A stretch of DNA of 22,603 bases from a virus: positions 1-22,603 of IMG/VR virus record IMGVR_UViG_3300049845_000469; one strand, 5' to 3'. Below the pieces are notes generated by a model that had not been told where the DNA came from, did not search any database, and saw only the letters and a list, made by a program, of their open reading frames with translations. This document shows, piece after piece, positions 15,254 through 22,442 of the stretch. The translations under genes and the position numbers were made by a program. Position 1 is the first letter of the stretch. Each line of letters begins with the position of its first letter.

Positions 15254-16675
15254 ATGGGAACAATGTTAGATGCTTTAAATCAATTTTATTTGTCGCGACA
15301 TGGGGTTATGGGGGGAGACCCAGGGGCGTTACTTGGGCAGGCTGGTACCTTATCCTACGACGCTCCCCAGCCTCTTCCACAGATTGCTCCCCCAGCCTCC
15401 GCCCCCGTAGCTGCACAACCCTCTGTAGATCTTCAAGCTTTGCAGAGTATACCACAAATGGGGCAAACCACGAAAATCGGGGAGACCTCTCAAGGGATTT
15501 CACCAGAAGGAAAAGCAGCACTCGCAGAGTCTGCACAGAACATAAAATCAAATTATGGGCAACAGTTAGATTATTTAAAAGCAACTTCCCAAGCTGAAAA
15601 GGAACAGCAAGATGTTGTAGACAAGAAGTTAAACACTACCCCTTTAGAACAAGCTACTCAAGCAGTGGCCTTTAATCAGGCAGCGGTAGATGCATTGAAG
15701 AAAAATGTGGGAGAAATTGATGGCCAAATTGAGAAACTTAAAAATTTCAAATTCCAAAACTTCTGGGCTGATAAAAGCTCAGAGTACAAAGTAAAGGCAG
15801 CTATTTCCGTTGGATTAGGGGCATTAGCTCAAGGATTATCGGGGGTGGGGGAAAATATAGGGATGACTCTGCTACAGAAAGCCATGGATGACGATAGTCG
15901 CATGCAGCAGCAGGCATATTCCAATGTCATCAATAGTATTAATCTTTTAAAATTGTCAGCAGACCAGAAAAATACTCTGATGACCAGAGCCAAAAATCAG
16001 TATGATGCATATAAGATTGCTAGATTTGATGCAGTACAAAATATGGTACAGGATCAAGTAGCTCGGAACCCTAAACTAGCGTCCTCCCCAGAATTGCAAC
16101 AAGCGATGTTCGCTCTTAACAACAGCAGGGAAGCAACAATTCAGAATGTTATAAAAGATCAGTATGACCGAATAGCTACAACCTCAGCAGTCCAGCAATC
16201 ACCATTAACCCCCTCCGATTGGAAAGATCAGGCAAAGCCTGACTCAGGGACTAATTTAGGTAATTACAATAAGGCTGTGGACGATTACAATTTCACTAAA
16301 AATCTGGATGCTTCAGGGCTTCAAAAGGCGATTATTGTTAATCTGATTGCTAACAAACTAAATCAAAACTCCTATGACCCTGCTAAGTTTGATTTGAGGT
16401 CTATGAGTACCGTAGGGCAGTATGCAGACGCACTTACTGAAAAATTTGCCGGGCCGGATGCAACTAAATATGTTGCAAAGGTAAAAGAGTTGATTGCAAG
16501 AGATCTAGATACAGCCTATGATAATGTAAAAGGCCAAATTCCAGCGGCTATGATTGCTGGGAAACGGCATTTTAATGATATTAATGCCTACGTCAGAAAA
16601 TTACCAGCGGAAGCCCTATTGCGTGCGAAAAAAGCGGAATATCCTAGTTTTGGGCTACGTCCGGGAGGTAATTAG
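15254..16675 (+). CDS. Probable internal virion / ejection protein (medium)
   Basis: A 473-residue, mainly helical protein. The N-terminal 60 residues are Pro/Ala rich (QPLPQIAPPASAPVAAQPSV) and probably flexible. After that come long amphipathic helices (YGQQLDYLKATSQAEKEQQDVVDKKL; NQAAVDALKKNVGEIDGQIEKLKNF), a small hydrophobic patch around AAISVGLGALAQGLSGVGENIGMTLL (about residues 182-207), and more helices to the end. The second of three consecutive ejection-type genes, it fits the T7 gp15 slot. It has a moderate AAGGGA site before ATG, 13 bases after the previous stop. No lysozyme or protease signature is visible. Confidence 0.62.
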   Translation: MGTMLDALNQFYLSRHGVMGGDPGALLGQAGTLSYDAPQPLPQIAPPASAPVAAQPSVDLQALQSIPQMGQTTKIGETSQGISPEGKAALAESAQNIKSNYGQQLDYLKATSQAEKEQQDVVDKKLNTTPLEQATQAVAFNQAAVDALKKNVGEIDGQIEKLKNFKFQNFWADKSSEYKVKAAISVGLGALAQGLSGVGENIGMTLLQKAMDDDSRMQQQAYSNVINSINLLKLSADQKNTLMTRAKNQYDAYKIARFDAVQNMVQDQVARNPKLASSPELQQAMFALNNSREATIQNVIKDQYDRIATTSAVQQSPLTPSDWKDQAKPDSGTNLGNYNKAVDDYNFTKNLDASGLQKAIIVNLIANKLNQNSYDPAKFDLRSMSTVGQYADALTEKFAGPDATKYVAKVKELIARDLDTAYDNVKGQIPAAMIAGKRHFNDINAYVRKLPAEALLRAKKAEYPSFGLRPGGN

Positions 16676-16683
16676 GAAAAAAT

Positions 16684-19600
16684 ATGCCAATTTTAGTCAA
16701 TTCGAAGGGCGAAAGATTTACCGAATCTGATGCCAATAATATTTATAACGCAATAAAGTCAGGCGAATATACTCTAGAGCCTGGCTCAGAACTAACCGTC
16801 AGGGATCCTACTGGGGATCCTTGGAGTTTGGATGCCAAGGCAGGGGATATAAATAATCAATTAACACTTGCTTTAGAAAATGGCGCAAGGTTTGAAACCG
16901 CTAAGGAAACTTTTGAACGGAAATACCCCGAGCTAACTGGACTAGGGGGGTCAGTATTAATTGGGGGTGCGTCTTTACTGAATACAGCGCTTTTTGGTGC
17001 TCCAGCATACATAACCTCCCAAACTTTATTGCCAGACGATATTTCTTTAATCAAGGGCGCTCAAGAATCCAGCCCCATAGCTTCTACAATAGGTAGTATT
17101 GGGGGGTACTTTACTCCAACCGGGATAGGAGACGTCATTTCAGGGACGGCAGGGGTAGTAGGCAAGTTACTCCCTGAAGCTACATCAATTTCAGGCAAAT
17201 TAGCAACCTCCGCTGTTACAGGATCCGCTATAGGTGCAGTCAGCGCAATCCCTACTGCCGTTACAGAAGCCTCATTTGGAGATCCTGGCAAGGCGGCTGA
17301 CAATTTTATAGCACAAATAGGGTCAGGAACCCTTTTAGGGGCAGCAATCAACCCTGTAGGAGATATTATTACTCAAGGGATTATGAAGCTAGCTAGCCCT
17401 AGTTTACTGGATAAGTCGCGGAAATTGATAAATAACGTAGTATCTAAGGATAATAATTTTACTCCTGAACAACAAAAAGTATTTGATACTTTGTTAGAAG
17501 ACCCAGAGACTCGCCAGCAGGTATCTGAATTAAATGCCAATGTAGAGAAGGATGCTATTGCTTCCACTATACAAAATTTGGGAGATCTAGACACCCTCCT
17601 AAATAAAGATGTACAGGAATACTATGGCAAGGAATTTGATGGGATTACGTCTCAAGTAAGTGCAGCCTCTGCTGCTGAAGGTTCCGCTAAGATACAAGAT
17701 TTACTGTTTACTGCGGAGCAGCAAATCTTGGCCTCTCCTGAAAGCTATAATAAAGATTTCTTGAAATCCATTGAAGCCGCTAGAAATACGTTAAAATTAA
17801 GGGGGGCTTCCCAAGTAAGAGCTGCGGAAAGGGCATCTGAAAGATATGGGGTATCAGGCGAGCCTACGGCTTCCACACCTTCTGCGGAACCCGAGGTAGC
17901 TCCTCCAAGGGTTTCAATGGAGGAAGTCACAAATAAAACTAGTGAGCTCCAAGACTATGTACAGGGGGCTGCATCAAATATTGACATGTCTATTGCGGAT
18001 ATACGGCAAGCTGCCCAGTCGTTTGGGGAAGGAAGCATAGCACCCCCTACTCCTGTCCAAATACCTGAAGGGATGGGGAAAAGGGCGGCAAAAAAACTAC
18101 AGTCTACGGCAATTAATCCTGTGGATGATTTTATTTCGAAAAGCACCAATAAAATAGACTTATTAGACCAAAATGTGAAGGATTTCACAGCATCTTTATC
18201 CGATAAAGCAACAGAATTACAACAAAAGATATCTTCTTTTTCTATCCAAGGGATCGATGAGGTTGCTCCTAAACTAACTCAAAGCTTTATGACCACTACT
18301 ACTCAAAAACTAGATGCTTTAAATAAGGACATTAGAGACTTTAATACTAAAATATTTAATAAAATGGATGTATTGAGGAAGGATACTAGGGAATTCACAA
18401 TAAAAGATAAAGCAAGTCAAGAGGTTTTGCAGAAAAAATTAGAGCAGTTCGATATGAAATCTAAAGGTCGGGTGGACGCCATTCAAAAAGATATCAGAGA
18501 GCTAAGTGCAAAAATTACGAATCGGTTTGAAGGCTTGCAGTCTGATATAAAGGCGTTCGGCAATAAAAGTACGATGATTGCACAAGAGAGAACCTTACTA
18601 CCACTTGAGCCGCCTTCAATCCCTCAACCCCCCTCATTGGAGGAGATATACCAAAAAGTCATTGCGAGTCGCCCAGATATGGCAGGCATGGCGGCTAAGG
18701 CATGGGAAAGGGCAAAAATAAAGGCTTTAAAAGAGGCGAGGACTCAAATAGGATATAAAGCAGGATTCGGGGTTGCTAGGTTATCTTCCGATCAAACTCC
18801 TCAACTGGCTAAACAACTATACTCTGATATCTCAGACGTTGTGAACCAGGTATACGGGCAACCTTTTATTAAATTGTCCGATACTTATACGCAGGCGAGG
18901 GATGCACTGAAAGATATAAAGCGGTCAATTGTAACGGGGGACAACATATCTGCCGCAAAAGTAAAGTCTTTAATTTCCAATAACCCTGCAAAACAGCTAC
19001 AGTTGGAATCATTAATTGCAAAAGTTGAAGAGTTACAAGGGCAAATAGGACAAGGCACTAACCTTAGAGCTCGCATGGATAAGACCTTATTTAATGTTAG
19101 AGCACGTAGAATGTTGCAAGGTAAGGCTAATCCCCTTATTGATTCCTCTATGGCGGCAGGAGCAGTAGGGTCTGCGGCAATAGGATCTGCGGTTCCTGCG
19201 GTAGGAGTAGGGGCCTATAAACTGTATCAAATGCTTAAAAATCCCAAAGTAGCGCTTTCTTTCATGAGTGTATTAGAAAGAGGTCAGGCAAAAATATCGA
19301 ATACCATTTCCGCAATATCCCGAGGCACTAAATATACTGGGGTCAAACGCCCTACTCTTACGGGGGCATTTGCAGGATTGGCAGAAAATAAGAATGATCA
19401 GGTAGCGCTATCTGTCCAAGCGTATCAAAAGGCTAGTGATGCTACTAGGGTGCAGACAGGTATTGAAAACAACTTAGGGGAATTAAAAGTAACAGCACCT
19501 AATTTACTAGCAAATAGTACGGGAAAGCTGTCTCAAATAGCTCAGTTTATGGTATCAAAATCCCCTAACATTTCAGTAGATGCATTTACGCAAAAACCTA

Positions 19601-19971
19601 CCATTCAAGACTCCCAACAGAAGGTTGATAATTTTCTGATATATGAGCAAGCTGCTAGTAACCCCTTGCAGGCGCTTCAAGACCTAGTCAATATGAAAAA
19701 CGTTTCTCAAAATAGGGAGGTACTACAGCAACTGTATCCTACTATTTGGTCTCACTATTTCAATCAAACTTTGCAATATTTACAAGGTAAGGAAGTGGAC
19801 TTTTCGGAGCGCAGGAAGTATAATACTTTATTGGGGGCTCAAGACTTAAATTTTTCTTTACCCTCTGTTAGTAATAACATATTATCTGCTAGTCCAGAGC
19901 CTAGGGCTCATAATAAACCTGCGCAAAATGTGGATACGACGGATACCGCGAGGCTAAGAAGAGGTGATTAA
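16684..19971 (+). CDS. Probable large internal virion / DNA ejection protein
   Basis: A 1095-residue protein, the largest in the window and the last of the ejection cluster, as T7 gp16 is. Residues 86-113 (GLGGSVLIGGASLLNTALFGAPAYI) and 123-230 are Gly/Ala/Ile rich and could insert in membranes; a second such patch is AAGAVGSAAIGSAVPAVGVGAYKLY (about 822-847). Between them, residues 490-631 carry seven 18-residue helical repeats. A proline-rich hinge (PLEPPSIPQPPSLEE, about 639-653) follows. The C-terminus is charged and unstructured. No transglycosylase or peptidase motif was recognised, unlike T7 gp16, so wall degradation by this protein is not supported. The proposed role is forming a conduit for DNA entry. 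GGAGG and AGGA lie upstream of ATG. Confidence 0.65.
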   Translation: MPILVNSKGERFTESDANNIYNAIKSGEYTLEPGSELTVRDPTGDPWSLDAKAGDINNQLTLALENGARFETAKETFERKYPELTGLGGSVLIGGASLLNTALFGAPAYITSQTLLPDDISLIKGAQESSPIASTIGSIGGYFTPTGIGDVISGTAGVVGKLLPEATSISGKLATSAVTGSAIGAVSAIPTAVTEASFGDPGKAADNFIAQIGSGTLLGAAINPVGDIITQGIMKLASPSLLDKSRKLINNVVSKDNNFTPEQQKVFDTLLEDPETRQQVSELNANVEKDAIASTIQNLGDLDTLLNKDVQEYYGKEFDGITSQVSAASAAEGSAKIQDLLFTAEQQILASPESYNKDFLKSIEAARNTLKLRGASQVRAAERASERYGVSGEPTASTPSAEPEVAPPRVSMEEVTNKTSELQDYVQGAASNIDMSIADIRQAAQSFGEGSIAPPTPVQIPEGMGKRAAKKLQSTAINPVDDFISKSTNKIDLLDQNVKDFTASLSDKATELQQKISSFSIQGIDEVAPKLTQSFMTTTTQKLDALNKDIRDFNTKIFNKMDVLRKDTREFTIKDKASQEVLQKKLEQFDMKSKGRVDAIQKDIRELSAKITNRFEGLQSDIKAFGNKSTMIAQERTLLPLEPPSIPQPPSLEEIYQKVIASRPDMAGMAAKAWERAKIKALKEARTQIGYKAGFGVARLSSDQTPQLAKQLYSDISDVVNQVYGQPFIKLSDTYTQARDALKDIKRSIVTGDNISAAKVKSLISNNPAKQLQLESLIAKVEELQGQIGQGTNLRARMDKTLFNVRARRMLQGKANPLIDSSMAAGAVGSAAIGSAVPAVGVGAYKLYQMLKNPKVALSFMSVLERGQAKISNTISAISRGTKYTGVKRPTLTGAFAGLAENKNDQVALSVQAYQKASDATRVQTGIENNLGELKVTAPNLLANSTGKLSQIAQFMVSKSPNISVDAFTQKPTIQDSQQKVDNFLIYEQAASNPLQALQDLVNMKNVSQNREVLQQLYPTIWSHYFNQTLQYLQGKEVDFSERRKYNTLLGAQDLNFSLPSVSNNILSASPEPRAHNKPAQNVDTTDTARLRRGD
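18151..18576 (+). repeat. Tandem 18-residue (54-bp period) helical repeats in the ejection protein
   Basis: Units begin at 18151, 18205, then after a 48-bp degenerate unit at 18307, 18361, 18415, 18469 and 18523. Aligned, the last five have Lys at position 15 in every copy, Leu/Ile at 5, Phe/Leu at 12, mainly Asp at 8 and Asp/Glu at 3. Examples are KLDALNKDIRDFNTKIFN and RVDAIQKDIRELSAKITN. DNA identity between copies is low, so the array is old and held by selection on protein. Eighteen residues equals five turns of a straight alpha helix. Confidence 0.75.
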
Positions 19972-20177
19972 TGGAAACTGAAAAAGTAATCGGCATACAC
20001 GAAAGACTTACCCGTATTGAAACTAAACTAGATAGCTTATTGCAAAAGGATAGCAACCTCGAGCAAATTGTTGATGGTCATAGTAGTGATATCAACAAAG
20101 GCAAAGGGCTTGTATTAATCACCACAGTGGTAGGCCTATTGCTTAGTTTAAAATCATTATTTGGACTACATCAATAG
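19971..20177 (+). CDS. Holin-like small membrane protein (XhlA-type layout)
   Basis: A 68-residue protein with an N-terminal amphipathic helix (VIGIHERLTRIETKLDSLLQKDSNLEQIV, about 6-34) and one C-terminal membrane segment (GLVLITTVVGLLLSLKSLFG, about 46-65). The ERLTRIETKLD start and single end-located span match the haemolysin XhlA group of phage lysis proteins. The start overlaps the previous stop by one base (TAATG) and has a perfect GAGGTGAT site, so it closes the late operon. It probably permeabilises the inner membrane or helps release the lysin, but the peptidase that would serve as lysin lies on the other strand at 21973-22425. Confidence 0.65.
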   Translation: METEKVIGIHERLTRIETKLDSLLQKDSNLEQIVDGHSSDINKGKGLVLITTVVGLLLSLKSLFGLHQ

Positions 20178-20192
20178 ACTTGAAATTTTTAT

Positions 20193-20588
20193 CTAAGAGT
20201 TTTTATTTTTTATACTCCATAAAAATAGAATAGCAGCCCAAAAACTTTGAGTTATCAAGCTTATTACCATATAATTACAAATAGCTGAATGCTTATGTAC
20301 TTCTTCTACCCCTATAAAAAGCAGCAAGATGCTCCCTGAAATGGCTGGGAAAACGATAGTTGCAATATATGGAAGTAAGACTTCTAATCGTTTTAAAAGA
20401 ATTGCAATTTTTGCACGTTGGCCAAAGTTCATAAAAATAAAACTTGTAATGATGCAAAGCATAGCAATAATGGGGGACAATACAGCTAATGTTTTATTGC
20501 TAGGGGAAAATTCCGCAATCTGTAACAAATATATCAAGCCTATCAGAAACCCTGAAGGCCAAAACAGAATAATAGATTTACTAATCAT
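20193..20588 (-). CDS. Four-span membrane protein, unknown function
   Basis: A 131-residue very hydrophobic protein with four predicted membrane segments at about 6-25, 34-55, 71-94 and 106-126; the loop between spans two and three is basic (GQRAKIAILLKRLEV). There is no signal sequence beyond the first span and no recognised motif. It is the last gene of the minus-strand block, and its stop is only 15 bases from the stop of the convergent holin gene, with no clear bidirectional hairpin between. AAAAAGG precedes its ATG at a suitable distance. Position in a regulator-containing block suggests superinfection exclusion or another membrane-level host effect, but this is guesswork. The overlapping plus-strand frame is judged a shadow. 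Confidence 0.55.
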   Translation of the reverse strand: MISKSIILFWPSGFLIGLIYLLQIAEFSPSNKTLAVLSPIIAMLCIITSFIFMNFGQRAKIAILLKRLEVLLPYIATIVFPAISGSILLLFIGVEEVHKHSAICNYMVISLITQSFWAAILFLWSIKNKNS

Positions 20589-20610
20589 GTATGCTACCTT
20601 TTTTAACTTA

Positions 20611-20970
20611 CTAAACTTTCAATAGGTGCATTTCTATTGATTTTCGAATAGCGGTAGGGCTGCAAATGCAGTCTTCTTTGCCTTTATTGACTACTGCGTT
20701 TAATAATTCGTCGGATACTCTAAAAGTAACAGTAGTTGACTTGCGCTCTTTACAAGCCCCGTCACTAGCAGCCATGGCCGATACAGGTATTGCACCATTT
20801 ATATATCCTTCCATTGCCTCCCTTATCATTCTTTGATAGGGCACTTGCTCTTGCTGCGCTTTCTTCAGCAGACGAGAAAACATATCGCTAGTTATACGCA
20901 AGGCAACCGTCCTATCTTTTCTATAATACTCAAAAGTTCGATAAGGCTGTTCGATACTTTGTGACTCCAT
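20611..20970 (-). CDS. Protein with two tandem ribbon-helix-helix domains
   Basis: A 119-residue protein with two copies of a ribbon-helix-helix pattern in one chain. Domain one is RTVALRITSDMFSRLLKKAQQEQVPYQRMIREAMEGYI (about 20-57). Domain two is STTVTFRVSDELLNAVVNKGKEDCICSPTAIRKSIEMHLL (about 78-117). Each has a strand with alternating residues followed by two helices. Most RHH proteins are about 45-80 residues and dimerise; a fused pair could fold as a single-chain pseudo-dimer or bind a longer operator. A linker containing AMAASDGACKER joins them. Its ATG overlaps the upstream stop by one base (TAATG). A gene regulator of this block or of phage genes is the likely role. Confidence 0.65.
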   Translation of the reverse strand: MESQSIEQPYRTFEYYRKDRTVALRITSDMFSRLLKKAQQEQVPYQRMIREAMEGYINGAIPVSAMAASDGACKERKSTTVTFRVSDELLNAVVNKGKEDCICSPTAIRKSIEMHLLKV

Positions 20971-21194
20971 TATTCCCCCCTATTGCTTTCTATTTTGTTT
21001 TTTCCGATTATTTTGGATTTCAAATGGGCTTCTATGGCATTTTTCCCACTTAAAAATCCATACATGACAACCACAGAATTTTGCAATTCTGGGTGTATTA
21101 TAATAACTATACTAGCGATTATAAACCCTAAAAAGGTAGCCCTAACAAGCTCTGAAACCCGATCTTTATAGGGTATTGCACTAATCCTTCCCAT
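20970..21194 (-). CDS. Small membrane protein, unknown function
   Basis: A 74-residue protein with a basic N-terminus (MGRISAIPYKDRVSELVRA), a hydrophobic segment FLGFIIASIVIIIHPE (about 20-36), a weaker second one NSVVVMYGFLSG (about 39-50) and a basic tail (KSKIIGKNKIESNRGE). This may be one span or a short hairpin of two. It overlaps the end of the XRE gene by 14 bases and is joined to the following RHH gene by TAATG, so it is an integral part of the operon. A holin or antiholin is possible given the lysin gene nearby, as is a membrane-anchored signalling partner; neither is supported by a motif. Confidence 0.5.
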   Translation of the reverse strand: MGRISAIPYKDRVSELVRATFLGFIIASIVIIIHPELQNSVVVMYGFLSGKNAIEAHLKSKIIGKNKIESNRGE

Positions 21195-21498
21195 TAATTA
21201 ACCACTTCAATTGATGTAAAATTAATTTTCTATATGGGTTATCTATTTTTTGAAGCGCATTTAAAGCGAATTTGAGTTCCGCAGAGTTCTCAAAGCCTTC
21301 AAGTCCTAGCAAATAGTCTGTCGTAACCCCAAATATTTTTGCTAATTTGATAGTTACTTTTGTACTAGGCACCCTCCCATAGATTTCTATAGTATGTATT
21401 GTACAAGGCGCTACATTACATTTCATAGCTAGTTGTTTTTTAGTCATTCCGCGGCCTATTCTTAACTTACTAACCCGTTTACCTAATATGGAGGTCAT
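21181..21498 (-). CDS. XRE-family (Cro/CI-type) transcriptional regulator
   Basis: A 105-residue protein with a classic HTH_3 domain over residues 4-66: RVSKLRIGRGMTKKQLAMKCNVAPCTIHTIEIYGRVPSTKVTIKLAKIFGVTTDYLLGLE. The GMTKKQLAMKCNVAPCTIHTIE part holds the two DNA-reading helices, and VTTDYLLG is the usual closing segment of XRE domains. The remaining 40 residues are helical and may dimerise. It lacks a LexA-like peptidase domain, so RecA-triggered self-cleavage as in lambda CI is not expected. AAAGGAAAA lies ahead of ATG. It is the second gene after the minus-strand promoter at 21958-21986 and probably controls it, perhaps through the dyad at 21931-21950. Confidence 0.88.
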   Translation of the reverse strand: MTSILGKRVSKLRIGRGMTKKQLAMKCNVAPCTIHTIEIYGRVPSTKVTIKLAKIFGVTTDYLLGLEGFENSAELKFALNALQKIDNPYRKLILHQLKWLINGKD

Positions 21499-21525
21499 TT
21501 AATTTTCCTTTCCCCTTTAAACTTA

Positions 21526-21906
21526 TTACGCTAGTGGCTTTACGGATATTATAGTATTACACTTAAACTTTTCTCGAATTAAATAGGTAGGAATACCACT
21601 CCCTTTGTAAGCCACTAAAAATAAATAATCTTGGGACATAAACATCTGTTGACATTGCCCTATCAAGTCCATTAAAGAATCATTTAAATTTGCAGCACTT
21701 ACTCGTATTATAACAAATGGATAACCTAGTGCGATAGAGTTAATTAGCTTTTTCACTTCAGTAAATGATACTGGATCTTCTATGTAAGCCAGTTGCAATT
21801 GATTGTGAGTTGCTATAACACTTTCTATATCGAATTTAGAAGGTATTATTGTAATTAAAGGGAATACCCTCTTTATTTTTTCCGTTGCCGATTTCTTCTT
21901 TTCCAT
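21526..21906 (-). CDS. Unknown small alpha/beta protein, possibly SepF-like
   Basis: A 126-residue protein, first gene after the minus-strand promoter. After a basic start (MEKKKSATEKIKRV) it alternates strands and helices: FPLITIIP, FDIESVIATHNQLQLAYIEDP, VSFTEVKKLINSIALGYPFVIIRVS, NDSLMDLIGQCQQMFMSQDYLFLVAYKGSGIPTYLI. The order P-x-SF-helix, G-x-P-x-VI-strand, then a D-containing helix and a final strand pair resembles the core of the cell-division protein SepF, but the shared residues are few and the glycine-rich dimer helix of SepF is not evident. I therefore call it unknown. AGGAAG stands just ahead of ATG. It might act on host division if the resemblance is real. Confidence 0.5.
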   Translation of the reverse strand: MEKKKSATEKIKRVFPLITIIPSKFDIESVIATHNQLQLAYIEDPVSFTEVKKLINSIALGYPFVIIRVSAANLNDSLMDLIGQCQQMFMSQDYLFLVAYKGSGIPTYLIREKFKCNTIISVKPLA

Positions 21907-21930
21907 ATACTTCCTATCTTATTTAACTTT

Positions 21931-21950
21931 AGAGGCACTAAATTACCTCT
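21931..21950 (-). promoter_or_regulatory. Dyad at the start of the minus-strand transcript
   Basis: On the minus strand AGAGGTA and TGCCTCT form a 7-bp inverted repeat (one wobble) around six bases. It begins right at the expected start point of the 21958-21986 promoter (about 21951). It could be an operator for the XRE or RHH protein, or a protective 5' mRNA hairpin. Confidence 0.4.
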
Positions 21951-21957
21951 TTATATA

Positions 21958-21986
21958 ATTTTAACACACCTACTAGACGTTGTCAA
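21958..21986 (-). promoter_or_regulatory. Near-consensus sigma70 promoter, leftward, for the accessory block
   Basis: Reading the minus strand, TTGACA (21986-21981) is a perfect -35, the spacer is 17 bp and TAAAAT (21963-21958) has five of six consensus -10 bases. The -35 lies inside the final codons of the peptidase gene and is embedded in GTTGACAAC, a small dyad. It would start transcription near 21951 and drive the genes at 21906 down to 20193. Confidence 0.75.
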
Positions 21987-22425
21987 CACCGTGATCATAT
22001 ACTCCAGACCATAATTTTTCAGATTGCCACGGGTTGGAATTGGGCTTGAAGATTCTTTTACCTGATTTTGGGGGTAATGTTTGTATGTGAACCCATGAGG
22101 GGGTAGCACGTTTATCTTCAAAATAGAGCCCCATAGATTTTGCAAGCTCTAAATTGTCCAACACATAGTTCCATACTGACATTGACGTGTCTATTATATC
22201 TACCGCATGTCCTGTAATATGAAGGGATTTTGTAGCCCCTCCTACAGAATCATTTAATTTAGCAGGTCTCCAACCAGAAGATATTGAGATGTGACCAGAG
22301 TACTCTTTTAGAAACTCTTGAACTTTCCCTCTGAGTAGTTCTAGGTTATCTGCAATTTCTTTTGTGTATTCTTTCGGGAATTGTTCGTTGCGGCCTTTTA
22401 GTAGCATGCTTATTGTGAGCTTCAT
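21973..22425 (-). CDS. M15-type zinc peptidase, probable endolysin
   Basis: A 150-residue protein with the zinc-binding signature of D-Ala-D-Ala carboxypeptidase-like M15 enzymes: S67-L-H69-I-T-G-H-A-V-D76, in the context SGWRPAKLNDSVGGATKSLHITGHAVDI, and later W111-V-H113. H69, D76 and H113 are the expected zinc ligands. Phage members of this group cut the peptide part of peptidoglycan and serve as lysins. There is no signal peptide, so it would need the holin. Its length is normal for single-domain phage M15 lysins and there is no wall-binding domain. AAAGGGAG precedes ATG at 22425. The upstream beta-barrel gene ends 17 bases before, so the two are probably cotranscribed. It lies on the strand opposite the other late genes. 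Confidence 0.85.
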   Translation of the reverse strand: MKLTISMLLKGRNEQFPKEYTKEIADNLELLRGKVQEFLKEYSGHISISSGWRPAKLNDSVGGATKSLHITGHAVDIIDTSMSVWNYVLDNLELAKSMGLYFEDKRATPSWVHIQTLPPKSGKRIFKPNSNPWQSEKLWSGVYDHGVDNV

Positions 22426-22442
22426 TTCTTTCTCCCTTTATT

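Noticed and set aside
20329-20625. Plus-strand frame of 98 codons opposite the four-span membrane gene
   Set aside because: It runs antisense to a better candidate with a ribosome binding site and clear membrane segments, and its own product has no recognisable pattern.
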